Below, one piece after another: positions 34,724-43,407 of a stretch of DNA of 64,000 nucleotides. This DNA comes from Streptomyces sp. NBC_00273. Lineage in GTDB: Bacteria; Actinomycetota; Actinomycetes; Streptomycetales; Streptomycetaceae. The position numbers and the translations under genes were made by a program. The stretch lies in NCBI RefSeq assembly GCF_036178145.1, contig NZ_CP108067.1, forward strand, positions 5,270,001-5,334,000, in the 5' to 3' direction. The notes below the pieces were generated by a model that worked only from the letters and a program-made list of their open reading frames with translations, made no database searches and was not told where the DNA came from. Each line of letters starts with the position of its first letter. The stretch's first letter is position 1.

Positions 34724-35343
34724 TCGATCACCCCTTGGTGGCGCACAAACTCACCACCCTGCGCGACAAGCGCACCGACTCCGCCACCTTCCGGCGCCTC
34801 GCCGACGAGCTGGTGACCCTGCTCGCGTACGAGGCCACCCGGGACGTGCGCACGGAGCAGGCCGACATCGAGACCCCGGTCGCCCCGACCACCGGCGTGA
34901 AGCTCTCGGCCCCCCGGCCGCTGATCGTTCCGATCCTGCGGGCGGGCCTGGGCATGCTGGACGGCATGGTGCGGCTGCTGCCGACCGCCGAGGTGGGCTT
35001 CATGGGCATGGTCCGCAACGAGGAGACCCTGGAGGCCTCCACGTACGCGACGCGCATGCCGGAGGACCTCTCGGGTCGCCAGGTCTACGTCGTCGACCCG
35101 ATGCTCGCCACCGGCGGCACGCTGGTCGCGGCGATCCAGGAGCTGATCAAGCGCGGCGCCGACGACGTCACGGCCGTGGTGCTGCTGGCCGCGCCCGAGG
35201 GCGTCGAGATCATGGAGCGCGAGCTGGCGGGCACGCCGGTGACGGTGGTGACGGCCGCGGTGGACGAGCGGCTCAACGAGCACGGCTACATCGTGCCGGG
35301 CCTGGGTGACGCAGGCGACCGGATGTACGGCTCGGCGGAGTAG
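34708..35343 (+). CDS. upp: Uracil phosphoribosyltransferase
   Basis: The 211-residue product makes UMP from uracil and PRPP (pyrimidine salvage). The PRPP loop [18 protein letters not shown] lies near residues 126-143 and the uracil-binding end [19 protein letters not shown] near 190-208. GTG 34708 is chosen over TTG 34696 because TTGGAGGA ends six bases before it and the result has the normal family length. It is flanked by unrelated genes and has its own promoter region. Confidence 0.95.
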   Translation: MRLQVVDHPLVAHKLTTLRDKRTDSATFRRLADELVTLLAYEATRDVRTEQADIETPVAPTTGVKLSAPRPLIVPILRAGLGMLDGMVRLLPTAEVGFMGMVRNEETLEASTYATRMPEDLSGRQVYVVDPMLATGGTLVAAIQELIKRGADDVTAVVLLAAPEGVEIMERELAGTPVTVVTAAVDERLNEHGYIVPGLGDAGDRMYGSAE

Positions 35344-35408
35344 AGCGCACGGCGGAGTGGAGCCGCGCAACGGTCCGGCGCGTCAGACGCGTCCGGACCG
35401 CAGGCGCG

Positions 35409-36080
35409 TCAGCAGTTCTTGGACGCGGGCACGGGGTTGGCCAGGAGGGCCAGCGCCCTGTCCGCGTCCTCCTTCGTGCTCAGCTCCTTGAAGGCGTCGC
35501 CCAGGATCAGGTCGACGTCCGCGGTCTCGCGGGTGTCGGTCTGCTGGGTGGTGCCGGCGAGCTGCGTGCCGAGTACGGCGAAGACCGCCTTGTCGGTCGT
35601 GGGGGAGCCCAGCAGTATCCCCGTGCCGGGGACCTTCTTGTCGAAGTCGGCCGGGGCGTTGCCCACGTGGCCGATCAGGAAGCCGCGTTTGGCCAGCTCG
35701 TCACCGACGGCCTTGGCCAGGCCCGCGCGCGGCGTCGCGTTGTAGACGTTGACCGTGATCTCCCCGGGCGGGGGGAGCACGACGGCCGGTTTGGCGGCGG
35801 CCGGGGCGGTGGAGGCGGCGCCGGGGCCGCCCTTGGCGGCGGTACCGGGAGGCGTCGTCGGGCAGTCCTTGGCACCCGCAGCCGTGTTCCGCTTGGGGCT
35901 GTCGCCCCGGAACACGTCGATGAGCTGCAGGGCCCCGTAGCCGACCAGGGCCAGCGCAAGGATCGAGCCGAGCACGGCGAGGACGATCCGGGTACGGCTC
36001 CGCTTACGACTCATACGGGGGTAGGCGGCTCCCGTGACGCGGTACTTTCCGCCCATGCCGGGGGGAGTGAGCATGCTCAT
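35409..36080 (-). CDS. LytR C-terminal-domain membrane protein
   Basis: The 223-residue product has a cytosolic N-terminus with basic residues (MSRKRSRTR), one membrane helix (about 31-53, IVLAVLGSILALALVGYGALQLI), a Pro/Ala-rich linker, and an extracytoplasmic LytR_C domain (about 105-220: ITVNVYNATPRAGLAKAVGDELAKRGFLIGHVGNAP). LytR_C domains occur at the end of cell-wall-polymer ligases and also stand alone, as here, probably binding wall material. ATG 36080 is used; an internal ATG (MSRKRSR) is possible. It converges on upp. Confidence 0.85.
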   Translation of the reverse strand: MSMLTPPGMGGKYRVTGAAYPRMSRKRSRTRIVLAVLGSILALALVGYGALQLIDVFRGDSPKRNTAAGAKDCPTTPPGTAAKGGPGAASTAPAAAKPAVVLPPPGEITVNVYNATPRAGLAKAVGDELAKRGFLIGHVGNAPADFDKKVPGTGILLGSPTTDKAVFAVLGTQLAGTTQQTDTRETADVDLILGDAFKELSTKEDADRALALLANPVPASKNC

Positions 36081-36183
36081 GGGCGCAGCGTAATGCGACC
36101 CGGTGTCGATGCCTACTAAATGATCTGCTGATAGGTCAATGGTGACCCGAAAGGCGCAATCCAGACGAAGCCGTCAGGTGGTG

Positions 36184-36480
36184 TCAGTCCATCTCGAGGA
36201 CGCGCGCGTGCAGCACCTGGCGCTGCTGGAGGGCGGCGCGCACGGCGCGGTGCAGCCCGTCCTCCAGGTAGAGGTCGCCCCGCCACTTCACGACGTGCGC
36301 GAACAGGTCGCCGTAGAAGGTGGAGTCCTCGGCGAGCAGCGTTTCGAGGTCCAGCTGGCCCTTGGTCGTCACGAGCTGGTCGAGCCGGACCGGGCGCGGC
36401 GCGACGTCCGCCCACTGCCGGGTGGTTTCCCTGCCGTGGTCCGGGTAGGGCCGTCCGCTTCCGATGCGCTTGAAGATCAC
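36184..36480 (-). CDS. Small conserved protein, VapB-like by annotation habit; no toxin partner
   Basis: The 98-residue product starts MIFKRIGSGRPYPDHGRETT and contains VRLDQLVTTKGQLDLETLLAEDSTFYGDLFAHVVKW. I recall near-identical actinobacterial proteins being labelled VapB-family antitoxin, but no ribbon-helix-helix or SpoVT/AbrB fold is obvious and no PIN-domain gene is next to it. Its high conservation and core-genome position argue against a toxin-antitoxin module. It diverges from the HerA-like gene across 88 bases. Confidence 0.65.
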   Translation of the reverse strand: MIFKRIGSGRPYPDHGRETTRQWADVAPRPVRLDQLVTTKGQLDLETLLAEDSTFYGDLFAHVVKWRGDLYLEDGLHRAVRAALQQRQVLHARVLEMD

Positions 36481-36568
36481 ACGGAAAGCCTACCGGGCCG
36501 GTGCGTGCGGGCGCAGCCTCGTGACGGTGGTGCAAAAGTGACGAACAGCGCTATTTGGGGAGTGAATC

Positions 36569-38188
36569 ATGAGCGAGAGCACCGACCCGGCCCTTCCGGC
36601 GGACCGAACGGGCCCGGCGGGCCCGGCCGAGGAGATCGCCGCCGGGTACGCGTTCACCGGCCCCGCGCTCGACCTCGGGGCCCTCCTCTGGGACGACGAC
36701 TGCCTGCCCGACCGTCAGATCCGCATCCCTTTGGGGATGCTGGGCCGCCACGGACTGGTCGCCGGAGCCACCGGAACCGGCAAGACCAAGACGCTCCAGC
36801 TCATCGCCGAACAGCTGTCGGCGGGCGGCGTCCCCGTCTTCCTCGCGGACGTCAAGGGCGACCTCTCGGGGATCTCGGTTCCCGGGACGGCGGGCGACCG
36901 GGTCGACGAACGGGCCCGGGACGTGGCCCAGTCGTGGGAGCCCACCGGATACCCCTGCGCGTTCTACTCGCTGGGCGGGATCGGCCCGGGGGTCCCGCTC
37001 CGGTCCACGGTCACCAGCTTCGGCCCGGTGCTGATGTCGAAGGTGCTCGAGCTCAACCAGACGCAGGAGCAGTCCCTCGGCCTGATCTTCCACTACGCCG
37101 ACACCAAGGGCCTGGAGCTGATCGACCTCAAGGACCTGCGCGCGGTCGTCGCTTTCCTCGTCTCCGACCAGGGCAAACCCGAACTCAAGGGGATCGGCGG
37201 CCTGTCCACGGTGACGGCCGGGGTGATCCTGCGGGCGCTCACCGCCTTCGAGCAGCAGGGCGCGTCGGAGTTCTTCGGCGAGCCCGAGTTCGACACGAAC
37301 GAGTTCCTGCGGACGGCCGCCGACGGGCGCGGGCTGGTCTCCGTACTGGAGCTCCCGGCGGTGCAGGACAAGCCGCAGTTCTTCTCCACCTTCCTGATGT
37401 GGCTGCTGGCCGACCTCTACAACGACCTGCCGGAGGTCGGCGACCTGGAGAAGCCCAAGCTCGTCTTCTTCTTCGACGAGGCGCACCTGCTCTTCAACGG
37501 GGCCTCGAAGGCATTCCTCGCGGCCATCACCCAGACGGTCCGGCTCATCCGCTCCAAGGGCGTCGGCATCTTCTTCGTGACGCAGACCCCCAAGGACGTG
37601 CCGTCGGACGTCCTCGCCCAGCTCGGCAACCGGGTGCAGCACGCGCTGCGCGCCTTCACCCCCGACGACGCCAAGGCCTTGAAGGCGACGGCGAAGACCT
37701 TCCCCCACTCCGCGTACGACCTGGAGGAGCTGCTCACCCGGCTGGGCACCGGCGAGGCGGTCATCACCGTGCTCAGCGAGAAGGGCGCCCCCACCCCGGT
37801 CGCGGCGACCCGACTGCGCGCCCCGCAGTCGCTGATGGGACCGGTCGCGGCGGCCGACCTGGAGCAGGCCGTGAAGTCCTCGCCGCTCTGGTCGCGCTAC
37901 GCGGAGCCGGTCGACCGCGAGTCGGCGTACGAGAAGATCAGCGCCGAACAGGCGGCCGCGGAGGCGCGGGCGGAGGCCGCCGCGGCCGCTGCCGAAGCCG
38001 AGAAGCAGGCCAAGGAGGCGGAGAAGGAGGCCGTGCGGGCCGCGCGCAGCGCCCCGAAGCCGGATCCCTCGCTGGCCGAGCAGGTGGTGGGGAGCGGGCT
38101 GTTCCGCTCGTTGGCCCGGTCGATCGGGACACAGCTGGGCCGGGAGATCTCGCGCTCGATCTTCGGGACGGCGCGCAGGCGCCGTTGA
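36569..38188 (+). CDS. HerA-like ATPase (DUF853 helicase-like protein)
   Basis: The 539-residue product has Walker A GATGTGKT (about 64-71), a Walker B-like LVFFFDEAHLLF (about 297-308) and a HerA-type sensor segment GVGIFFVTQTPKDVPSDVL, followed by an arginine-finger region and a coiled, Ala/Glu-rich tail (about 455-500). DUF853 proteins belong to the HerA/FtsK clade of hexameric DNA-translocating ATPases. No NurA nuclease gene is adjacent. ATG 36569 follows GGGGAG. Confidence 0.87.
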   Translation: MSESTDPALPADRTGPAGPAEEIAAGYAFTGPALDLGALLWDDDCLPDRQIRIPLGMLGRHGLVAGATGTGKTKTLQLIAEQLSAGGVPVFLADVKGDLSGISVPGTAGDRVDERARDVAQSWEPTGYPCAFYSLGGIGPGVPLRSTVTSFGPVLMSKVLELNQTQEQSLGLIFHYADTKGLELIDLKDLRAVVAFLVSDQGKPELKGIGGLSTVTAGVILRALTAFEQQGASEFFGEPEFDTNEFLRTAADGRGLVSVLELPAVQDKPQFFSTFLMWLLADLYNDLPEVGDLEKPKLVFFFDEAHLLFNGASKAFLAAITQTVRLIRSKGVGIFFVTQTPKDVPSDVLAQLGNRVQHALRAFTPDDAKALKATAKTFPHSAYDLEELLTRLGTGEAVITVLSEKGAPTPVAATRLRAPQSLMGPVAAADLEQAVKSSPLWSRYAEPVDRESAYEKISAEQAAAEARAEAAAAAAEAEKQAKEAEKEAVRAARSAPKPDPSLAEQVVGSGLFRSLARSIGTQLGREISRSIFGTARRRR

Positions 38189-38208
38189 CGCGGTGACAGA
38201 CTCGGTGC

Positions 38209-39141
38209 ATGCGGACCGAACTCACCGACACCACGTCCAGCAAGGTCAACCGAGCCCTGCTCGAAGCCCGCCGGGCGATAGGCAGCCCGACCATGGGGCT
38301 GGTGCTGACCCTCGTCCTCGCCACCGACGAGGAGAACGCCTACGACGCCGTGCGCGCGGCCTCCGAGGCCTCGCGCGAACACCCCTGCCGCATCATCGCG
38401 GTCATCAGGCGGACCTCCCGCGGCTCGCACAAGCTCCGCGCGAACCGCGTCGACGCCGAACTGCGGGTCGGCTCCGACGCCGGGACCGGCGAGATCGTGC
38501 TGCTGCGCCTGCACGGGGCGTTGACCGAGCACGCCGGCTCGGTCGTCCTGCCGCTGCTCCTGCCGGACGCGCCGGTGGTGGCCTGGTGGCCGGCCGACGC
38601 GCCCACCGACCTGGCGCGCGATCCGTTGGGCGCGCTCGCGCAGCGCCGGATCACGGACGCGGCCGCCGCCTTCGACCCGGTCGGCGTGCTCGACGAGCGG
38701 GCCGCCGGCTACCAGCCCGGCGACACCGATCTGGCTTGGACCCGCCTCACGCCGTGGCGCTCGCTGCTGGCCGCGGCCCTGGACCAGAAGCCGCTGCCGG
38801 TGACCGGCGCGGCGGTGGAGAGCGAGCCCGACAACGCGAGCGCGGAGCTGCTGGCGCGCTGGTTGGAGGACCGGCTGGGGGTGCCGGTGGCCCGGGTGGC
38901 GAGCGAGGGCCCGGTGATCACCGGGGTCAGCCTGCAGACCGCGGCCGGGGAGATCCGGGTGGACCGGCCCGCGGGCGTGTTGGCCACCTTGAGCCTGCCG
39001 CAGAGCCCCGACCGCAGGGTGGCACTGAAGATCCGCAGCGGCGCCGAACTGATCGCGGAGGAACTGCGCCGCCTCGACGCGGACGTGGTCTACGGCTCCG
39101 CGCTGCGGCGGCGGCCGCTCCAGACGGGGCTCTCCGCGTAG
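38209..39141 (+). CDS. opcA: OpcA-family protein (glucose-6-phosphate dehydrogenase assembly), stand-alone copy
   Basis: The 310-residue product has the OpcA pattern: LTDTTSSKVNRALLEARRAIG start, RIIAVIRRTSRG, then AGEIVLLRLHGALTEHAGSVVLPLLLPDAPVVAWWPADAP and WTRLTPWRSLLAAALDQ. OpcA promotes assembly and redox regulation of Zwf and normally sits in a tal-zwf-opcA-pgl cluster. None of those genes is here, so this is either a paralogue or a moved gene. It follows the HerA-like gene by 20 bases, and its 3' end overlaps the convergent cupin gene by 52 bases. ATG 38209. Confidence 0.8.
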   Translation: MRTELTDTTSSKVNRALLEARRAIGSPTMGLVLTLVLATDEENAYDAVRAASEASREHPCRIIAVIRRTSRGSHKLRANRVDAELRVGSDAGTGEIVLLRLHGALTEHAGSVVLPLLLPDAPVVAWWPADAPTDLARDPLGALAQRRITDAAAAFDPVGVLDERAAGYQPGDTDLAWTRLTPWRSLLAAALDQKPLPVTGAAVESEPDNASAELLARWLEDRLGVPVARVASEGPVITGVSLQTAAGEIRVDRPAGVLATLSLPQSPDRRVALKIRSGAELIAEELRRLDADVVYGSALRRRPLQTGLSA

Positions 39142-39563
39142 TGGTTGTCGTAGGTCGCCGAGCTGTCCCTGATGTCCTGCACGGTGGCCTCGCCCGCGTT
39201 GACCCGGCCGAGGAGCCGGTAGTAGTCGAAGCGGCCCATGCCGGGGGTGAAGCCGACGAAGACGGCGGCGGTGTGGCCGGCGGCGGGGGCGAAGGCGTGC
39301 TTCACGCCCGGCGGGACCGCGATGAAGTCGCCGGCGCCCAGGGTGTGGATCTCGTCGTCGACGAGGATGTCGAGCCGGCCGGCGGTGACGTGGAAGAACT
39401 CGGTGGCCTTGGTGTGGAAGTGCACCGGGGCGCCCGCCGCGCCCTCCTCGAAGGTGGCGGTGTTGCAGGTGAGCTCGGCGGTGTCGGTGAGCAGGGTGAT
39501 GAGGCTGCCGGGGGCGTCGTAGATGGCTTCGGCGGTGGCGGCGCGGGTCGCGATCTCTGTCAT
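39090..39563 (-). CDS. Cupin-domain protein
   Basis: The product (157 residues from ATG 39563; a GTG lies three codons earlier) is a single cupin barrel: motif 1 in GAPVHFHTKATEFFHVTAGRLDI and motif 2 in GDFIAVPPGVKHAFAPAAGHTA, giving His/His/Glu/His metal ligands. The C-terminus (YYRLLGRVNAGEATVQDI) resembles quercetinase-like or epimerase-like cupins of unknown substrate. It overlaps the 3' end of opcA tail-to-tail. Confidence 0.82.
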   Translation of the reverse strand: MTEIATRAATAEAIYDAPGSLITLLTDTAELTCNTATFEEGAAGAPVHFHTKATEFFHVTAGRLDILVDDEIHTLGAGDFIAVPPGVKHAFAPAAGHTAAVFVGFTPGMGRFDYYRLLGRVNAGEATVQDIRDSSATYDNHYAESPVWSGRRRSAEP

Positions 39564-39645
39564 GTCCACCAATCTATGATCTTGAGCGACCGGAATCAGG
39601 GGTCAATCAAGGGCATGTGTGGCCGGTCAATTCTGCCGGCCGGGA

Positions 39646-40302
39646 TCAGGAGCCGCCTGCGGCCCTGGTGGCCTTCGTAGCCTTCGTAGCCTTCGTGGTC
39701 TTCGTGGTCTTCGTGGCTTTCGTGGCTTTCGCGGCGGCCTTCATCTCCTGCTTGTGCGCCCGCACCTTGGCCAGGGACTCCGGGCCGGTGATGTCGGCCG
39801 CCGAGCGGTAGACGTTCGCCTGGCCGTACCCGCCCGCGGCCTCCCGCCAGCCCGTCGGACGCACGCCGAACCGCTTGCCCAGCAGGGCGAGGAAGATCTG
39901 TGCCTTCTGCTCCCCGAAGCCCGGCAGCGCCTTGAGGCGCTTCAGCAGCTCCTGGCCCGTCGCGGCGTCGGCCCAGACCGCCTCCGCGTTCCCGTCGTAG
40001 TGCTCGACGAGGTAAGCGCACAGCTGTTGGACGCGCGTCGCCATCGATCCCGGATACCGGTGGACGGCGGGCTTCTCGGAGAGCAGGGTCGCGAAGGCCT
40101 CCGGGTCGTACGCGGCGATCGTGTGCGCGTCGAGATCGTCGGCGCCCAGCCGCTGGGCGATCGTCCAGGGCCCCGAGAACGCCCACTCCATCGGCACCTG
40201 CTGGTCCAGCAGCATTCCGACGAGTGCGGCGAGCGGGCTCCGGCCGAGCAGCGCGTCGGCCTCCGGCTGCTGTGCCAGCCGGATGGTGATGTCCTTGTCC
40301 AT
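39646..40302 (-). CDS. HhH-GPD-type base-excision repair protein with a Lys/Ala/Thr repeat tail
   Basis: The 218-residue product has a helix-hairpin-helix glycosylase-like core: PLAALVGMLLDQQVPMEWAF near 22-42 and the hairpin LKALPGFGEQKAQIFLALLGKRFG near 120-143. The catalytic Lys/Asp of classical GPD enzymes is not evident, so activity is uncertain. The last 30 residues are a KAT/KTT repeat resembling the C-terminal tail of bacterial histone H1-like proteins, expected to bind DNA without specificity. ATG 40302. Confidence 0.82.
   Translation of the reverse strand: MDKDITIRLAQQPEADALLGRSPLAALVGMLLDQQVPMEWAFSGPWTIAQRLGADDLDAHTIAAYDPEAFATLLSEKPAVHRYPGSMATRVQQLCAYLVEHYDGNAEAVWADAATGQELLKRLKALPGFGEQKAQIFLALLGKRFGVRPTGWREAAGGYGQANVYRSAADITGPESLAKVRAHKQEMKAAAKATKATKTTKTTKATKATKATRAAGGS
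39671..39733. repeat. Seven 9-bp tandem units coding the KAT/KTT tail
   Basis: Seven consecutive 9-mers of the form G(C/T)CTTCGT(A/G) (read on the plus strand, with late TTT variants) encode the Lys-Ala-Thr / Lys-Thr-Thr tail on the minus strand. Copy number is likely to vary between strains. Confidence 0.85.
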
Positions 40303-40414
40303 GGCTCCAGCGTCCCGCCTGGGCGCGCTCCCCGCGCGGTCGCCGCACCGCGCGCCTAGCGTGAGTACGACCGTCTACGACGACGACAGGTACGAGACGA
40401 GGAGTCGATCGATC

Positions 40415-41227
40415 ATGTCCGAGTTCTCCGAAGGCGCTCCCTGCTGGGTGGACGCGATGTTCGCCGACGTGGAGGGGGCCAAGACCTTCTACGCGGACGT
40501 GCTGGGCTGGACCTTCGGCGAGGCCAGCAGCGAGTACGGCAACTACACGCAGGCCTACTCCGACGGCAAGGCCGTCGCCGCCGTGGTCCCGCCGATGCCG
40601 GGGGCCGACGCACCCTCCCAGTGGTGTCTGTACTTCGCTTCGCCCGACGCGGCGGCCACAGCCGAGAAGGTGAGGACCAACGGCGGCGAGGTGCTGATGG
40701 GTCCGATGCAGGTGGGCACCTTCGGCACGATGCTGATCGCGAAGGAGCCGAGCGGCGCGGTCTTCGGCGTCTGGCAGCCGGGCGAGCACAAGGGCTTCGA
40801 GAAGACGGGCGAGCCGGGCTCGTACGCGTGGGCGGAGGTCTTCACCCGGGATCCGGCCAAGGCGGACGCCTTCCTGCCGAAGGTCTTCCCGTACGGCGCC
40901 CAGCAGATGGACCCGGGCGAGGACCCCGAGATGGCCGGCATGGACTTCAAGGTCTTCAGCGTCGGCGGCGCCGGGAACCCGGTGCTCGGCCGGATGAAGA
41001 TGGACGACGACTTCCCGCCGGACCTGCCGCCCTACATCCAGGTCTACTTCGGGGTGCCGGACTGCGACGAGGCGGTGTCGAAGACCCAGAAGCACGGCGG
41101 GAAGCTGCACTTCGGCCCGATGGACAGCCCGTTCGGCCGGTTCGCGGCGGTCACCGACCCGCAGGGCGCCGCCTTCGCCGTAATCGACATGTCGACAACA
41201 GTGGGTGAGATGCCGAGCTTCGGCTGA
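40415..41227 (+). CDS. VOC-superfamily protein (two glyoxalase/bleomycin-resistance modules)
   Basis: The 270-residue product has two VOC repeats: APCWVDAMFADVEGAKTFYADVLGWTFGE near 8-36 and GSYAWAEVFTRDPAKADAFLPKVFPYGAQQ near 133-162, each ending in an Ala/Phe-x-Val strand (GAVFGVWQPGE, GAAFAVIDMS). Actinobacterial proteins of this type are often called hydroxylase or 27-kDa antigen Cfp30B-like. Metal ligands are incomplete, so it may bind rather than convert a ligand. ATG 40415 has GAGGAG upstream. Confidence 0.84.
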   Translation: MSEFSEGAPCWVDAMFADVEGAKTFYADVLGWTFGEASSEYGNYTQAYSDGKAVAAVVPPMPGADAPSQWCLYFASPDAAATAEKVRTNGGEVLMGPMQVGTFGTMLIAKEPSGAVFGVWQPGEHKGFEKTGEPGSYAWAEVFTRDPAKADAFLPKVFPYGAQQMDPGEDPEMAGMDFKVFSVGGAGNPVLGRMKMDDDFPPDLPPYIQVYFGVPDCDEAVSKTQKHGGKLHFGPMDSPFGRFAAVTDPQGAAFAVIDMSTTVGEMPSFG

Positions 41228-41313
41228 GCGACGTCCCCGCCGTGTCGCCGGGCCCGGCGACACGGCAGACTGCCCCCGACACACGGGTTCCAGATGCGCG
41301 GGGGCGGATTTCA

Positions 41314-42078
41314 ATGAGACGCGGGACGATGCTGACTGCCGCGGGATGCGGACTGGCGATTCTTGCGACGGCCGGGTGCACCCTGCCGCCCGCGCCGGCG
41401 CTCTCGCCGTCCGCGGTCGCGGCGCAGCCCTCACCGGCGCCCGCGACGTCGGCGCCCGTGACGTCGTCCCCGGCACCTGCCCCGACGGGGTCCGAGCAAC
41501 CGCGGGCGTCCGAGCCGTCGGGGCCGTCGGGGCCGTCCGGGCCCGCGGAGCCGGTCGGGGACGCGAGGGTTACGGCCGCCGACCGCGCTCTGCTGGAGGC
41601 CGCCCGCGCGGAGGGCGGCGCCCGTGTTCCGGACGACGGATCCGTCATCGTGATCCACCGCGAACCGGCGGGCGACGCGGGCGAGCTCGCCTGGATGCCC
41701 GACGACCGGAACTACTGCCTGGCCGTGGTCCGCGACGCCCGCGCGAGCACCATCTGCAACCCCCTGCCGAAGTCCTGGGCGCGGATCGGGATCCGACTGG
41801 TGACCGAGGCCGTCGCGTACCACGAAGGGCCCACGGTCTACTTCGCCGTCGTGGACGGCGGCCACGCCCCGTACGCGTACGCCGGGCGCGGGCCGCAGAG
41901 CCCGGGCACGGGCCCGGTCCGCGATGCCACGGCCGTCTTCCCCTCGGGCCGGACGCTGAGCCTGCTCACCTACGAACCCCCCCTTCGCCAGATCTTGCCG
42001 GGTGACCGGGAGATCTGCAGCGCCGACAACGCCGTCTGCTTCCCCACCCTCGACGTCTACGTCCCCGGCAGTCCCTGA
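41314..42078 (+). CDS. Secreted lipoprotein, hypothetical
   Basis: The 254-residue product starts MRRGTMLTAAGCGLAILATAGC with a lipobox ending at Cys22. A Pro/Ser/Ala-rich linker (about 25-85) is followed by a globular domain (about 90-254) with four cysteines in YCLAVV, TICNPL, EICSAD and AVCFPT. The fold is not recognised. It is exported and lipid-anchored. The ATG at 41314 opens the signal peptide and is preferred to an upstream in-frame start. Confidence 0.72.
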   Translation: MRRGTMLTAAGCGLAILATAGCTLPPAPALSPSAVAAQPSPAPATSAPVTSSPAPAPTGSEQPRASEPSGPSGPSGPAEPVGDARVTAADRALLEAARAEGGARVPDDGSVIVIHREPAGDAGELAWMPDDRNYCLAVVRDARASTICNPLPKSWARIGIRLVTEAVAYHEGPTVYFAVVDGGHAPYAYAGRGPQSPGTGPVRDATAVFPSGRTLSLLTYEPPLRQILPGDREICSADNAVCFPTLDVYVPGSP

Positions 42079-42202
42079 GCACGGGGACGAGTTTTTTCGC
42101 GCGGCCTGTCACATCGGTGCGGCGGGGCGGGTCAGTGGAGTGAAGCAGGCGGGAGACAGACCGGAGCGAGTCCGCACCGGCGCCCGCCCGAGGGGAGCTC
42201 GA

Positions 42203-42550
42203 ATGTCCACCACCGCTGTTGTCTTCGCCCTGGTCGGCGCGTTCATGGTCGGATTCTCGGCGGCATCGATGTTCCTTGGGGCGAAGTGGGTCGTGGAGCC
42301 GCTGGCCGAGTACGGGGTTCCGCGCTCGTGGTGGACCTGGCTCGCCACCGCTAAGGCGGCCGGCGCGGTGGGCCTGGCGGTGGGCGTCTTCGTCCCCGCG
42401 ATCGGCATCGCGGCGGCGATCGGGGTCGCCCTGTACTTCGCGGGCGCCGTGATCACGGTGCTGCGGGCGAAGTCCTACGCCCACGTGGCCTTCCCGGTGA
42501 TCTACGCGGCTCCGGCGGTCGTGGCCCTGGCCCTCGGCTTCAACGGTTGA
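42203..42550 (+). CDS. DoxX-like small integral-membrane protein
   Basis: The 115-residue product has four membrane helices (about 5-27, 45-63, 66-86 and 93-113) and the DoxX-type KAAGAVGLAVGVFVPAIGIAAAIGVALYFAGAV core. The family is linked to membrane-bound redox complexes, but most members are uncharacterised. ATG 42203 has AGGGGAG upstream. The gap to the lipoprotein gene is 124 bases, so it is probably transcribed separately. Confidence 0.8.
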   Translation: MSTTAVVFALVGAFMVGFSAASMFLGAKWVVEPLAEYGVPRSWWTWLATAKAAGAVGLAVGVFVPAIGIAAAIGVALYFAGAVITVLRAKSYAHVAFPVIYAAPAVVALALGFNG

Positions 42551-42590
42551 GCGGGAGCAGGAGCGGGGGAAGCCGGCCCGCGGCCTTCCC

Positions 42591-43370
42591 CTACGGGGTC
42601 ACGTAGGGCAGGTCGGCGGCGCGGACGCGGTGCAGCGGGCCGGCCGCGCGCAGGACCACGTCCAGGACGGCCTCGGGCCGGGCGGCATAACTGTTCGAGA
42701 ACCACGGCATGTTGGCCTCGACCACGGCGTACCGGCCCGTCGCGCCGACGAGGCCGACGTCGACGGTGACGGCGCTGGGCAGCCCGGTGCCCGTCGCGGC
42801 GAGCAACGCGGCCGCGAAGCCGCGTACGTCCGCCCCGCGCGCGTCATCGTCGAGGGGGGCGGGGTCCAGGCGCCCGTGGACGGCGTACCGGCTTCCGGCG
42901 GCGACCTCCCCGTCGAGCAGGAACAGCCGGTACTCGGCGGCGAAGTCCACCACCTCCGAGACCAGCACGGGGGTGGCGGCGGGCAGGGACCGGGGCAGCG
43001 GCGAGCCGGGCCCGTACACGGCGGGCGGGAAGGACTTCTCGCGCGGCGGCTTCACGAACGCCGGCCGCCCGGATCCGGTCAGCTCCCGCGCCGCCCGGCC
43101 CAAGGTGGTCAGCTCGATCCGGCGGCCCGTGAACCGTTCGGGCAGCCGCGTGAGCCAGTCGTCGGGCGGCTCCAGCAGCCCCAGCCCGAGCGCCCGGGCC
43201 ACCCGTGCGGCGGCGTGCGGGCCACCGCACCAGTGCACGGCCCGGCCGGCCAGTTCACCGAAGCCGGGGCCGAGGGCCCGGACGGTCATCCCCCGGCGCG
43301 CGGCGGCCTCGGCGAGCAGCCCGGCCGTGGCGGTCGGCCGGGCCGGTATCAGGAACACCTGGTCCGTCAT
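42591..43370 (-). CDS. ATP-grasp-domain protein
   Basis: The 259-residue product has a short pre-ATP-grasp region (DQVFLIPARPTATAGLLAEAAARRG), a Lys-containing strand (GRPAFVKPPREKSFPP, near 105-120) and an ATP-grasp end (AVTVDVGLVGATGRYAVVEANMPWFSNSYAA, with the metal-binding Glu and Asn near 230). It should join a carboxylate to an amine or thiol through an acyl phosphate. The substrate is unknown. ATG 43370 begins the conserved part. Confidence 0.75.
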   Translation of the reverse strand: MTDQVFLIPARPTATAGLLAEAAARRGMTVRALGPGFGELAGRAVHWCGGPHAAARVARALGLGLLEPPDDWLTRLPERFTGRRIELTTLGRAARELTGSGRPAFVKPPREKSFPPAVYGPGSPLPRSLPAATPVLVSEVVDFAAEYRLFLLDGEVAAGSRYAVHGRLDPAPLDDDARGADVRGFAAALLAATGTGLPSAVTVDVGLVGATGRYAVVEANMPWFSNSYAARPEAVLDVVLRAAGPLHRVRAADLPYVTP

Positions 43371-43407
43371 CCGGCCATGGTGCGGCGGCCGGCGGTCCGG
43401 CCCCTGA

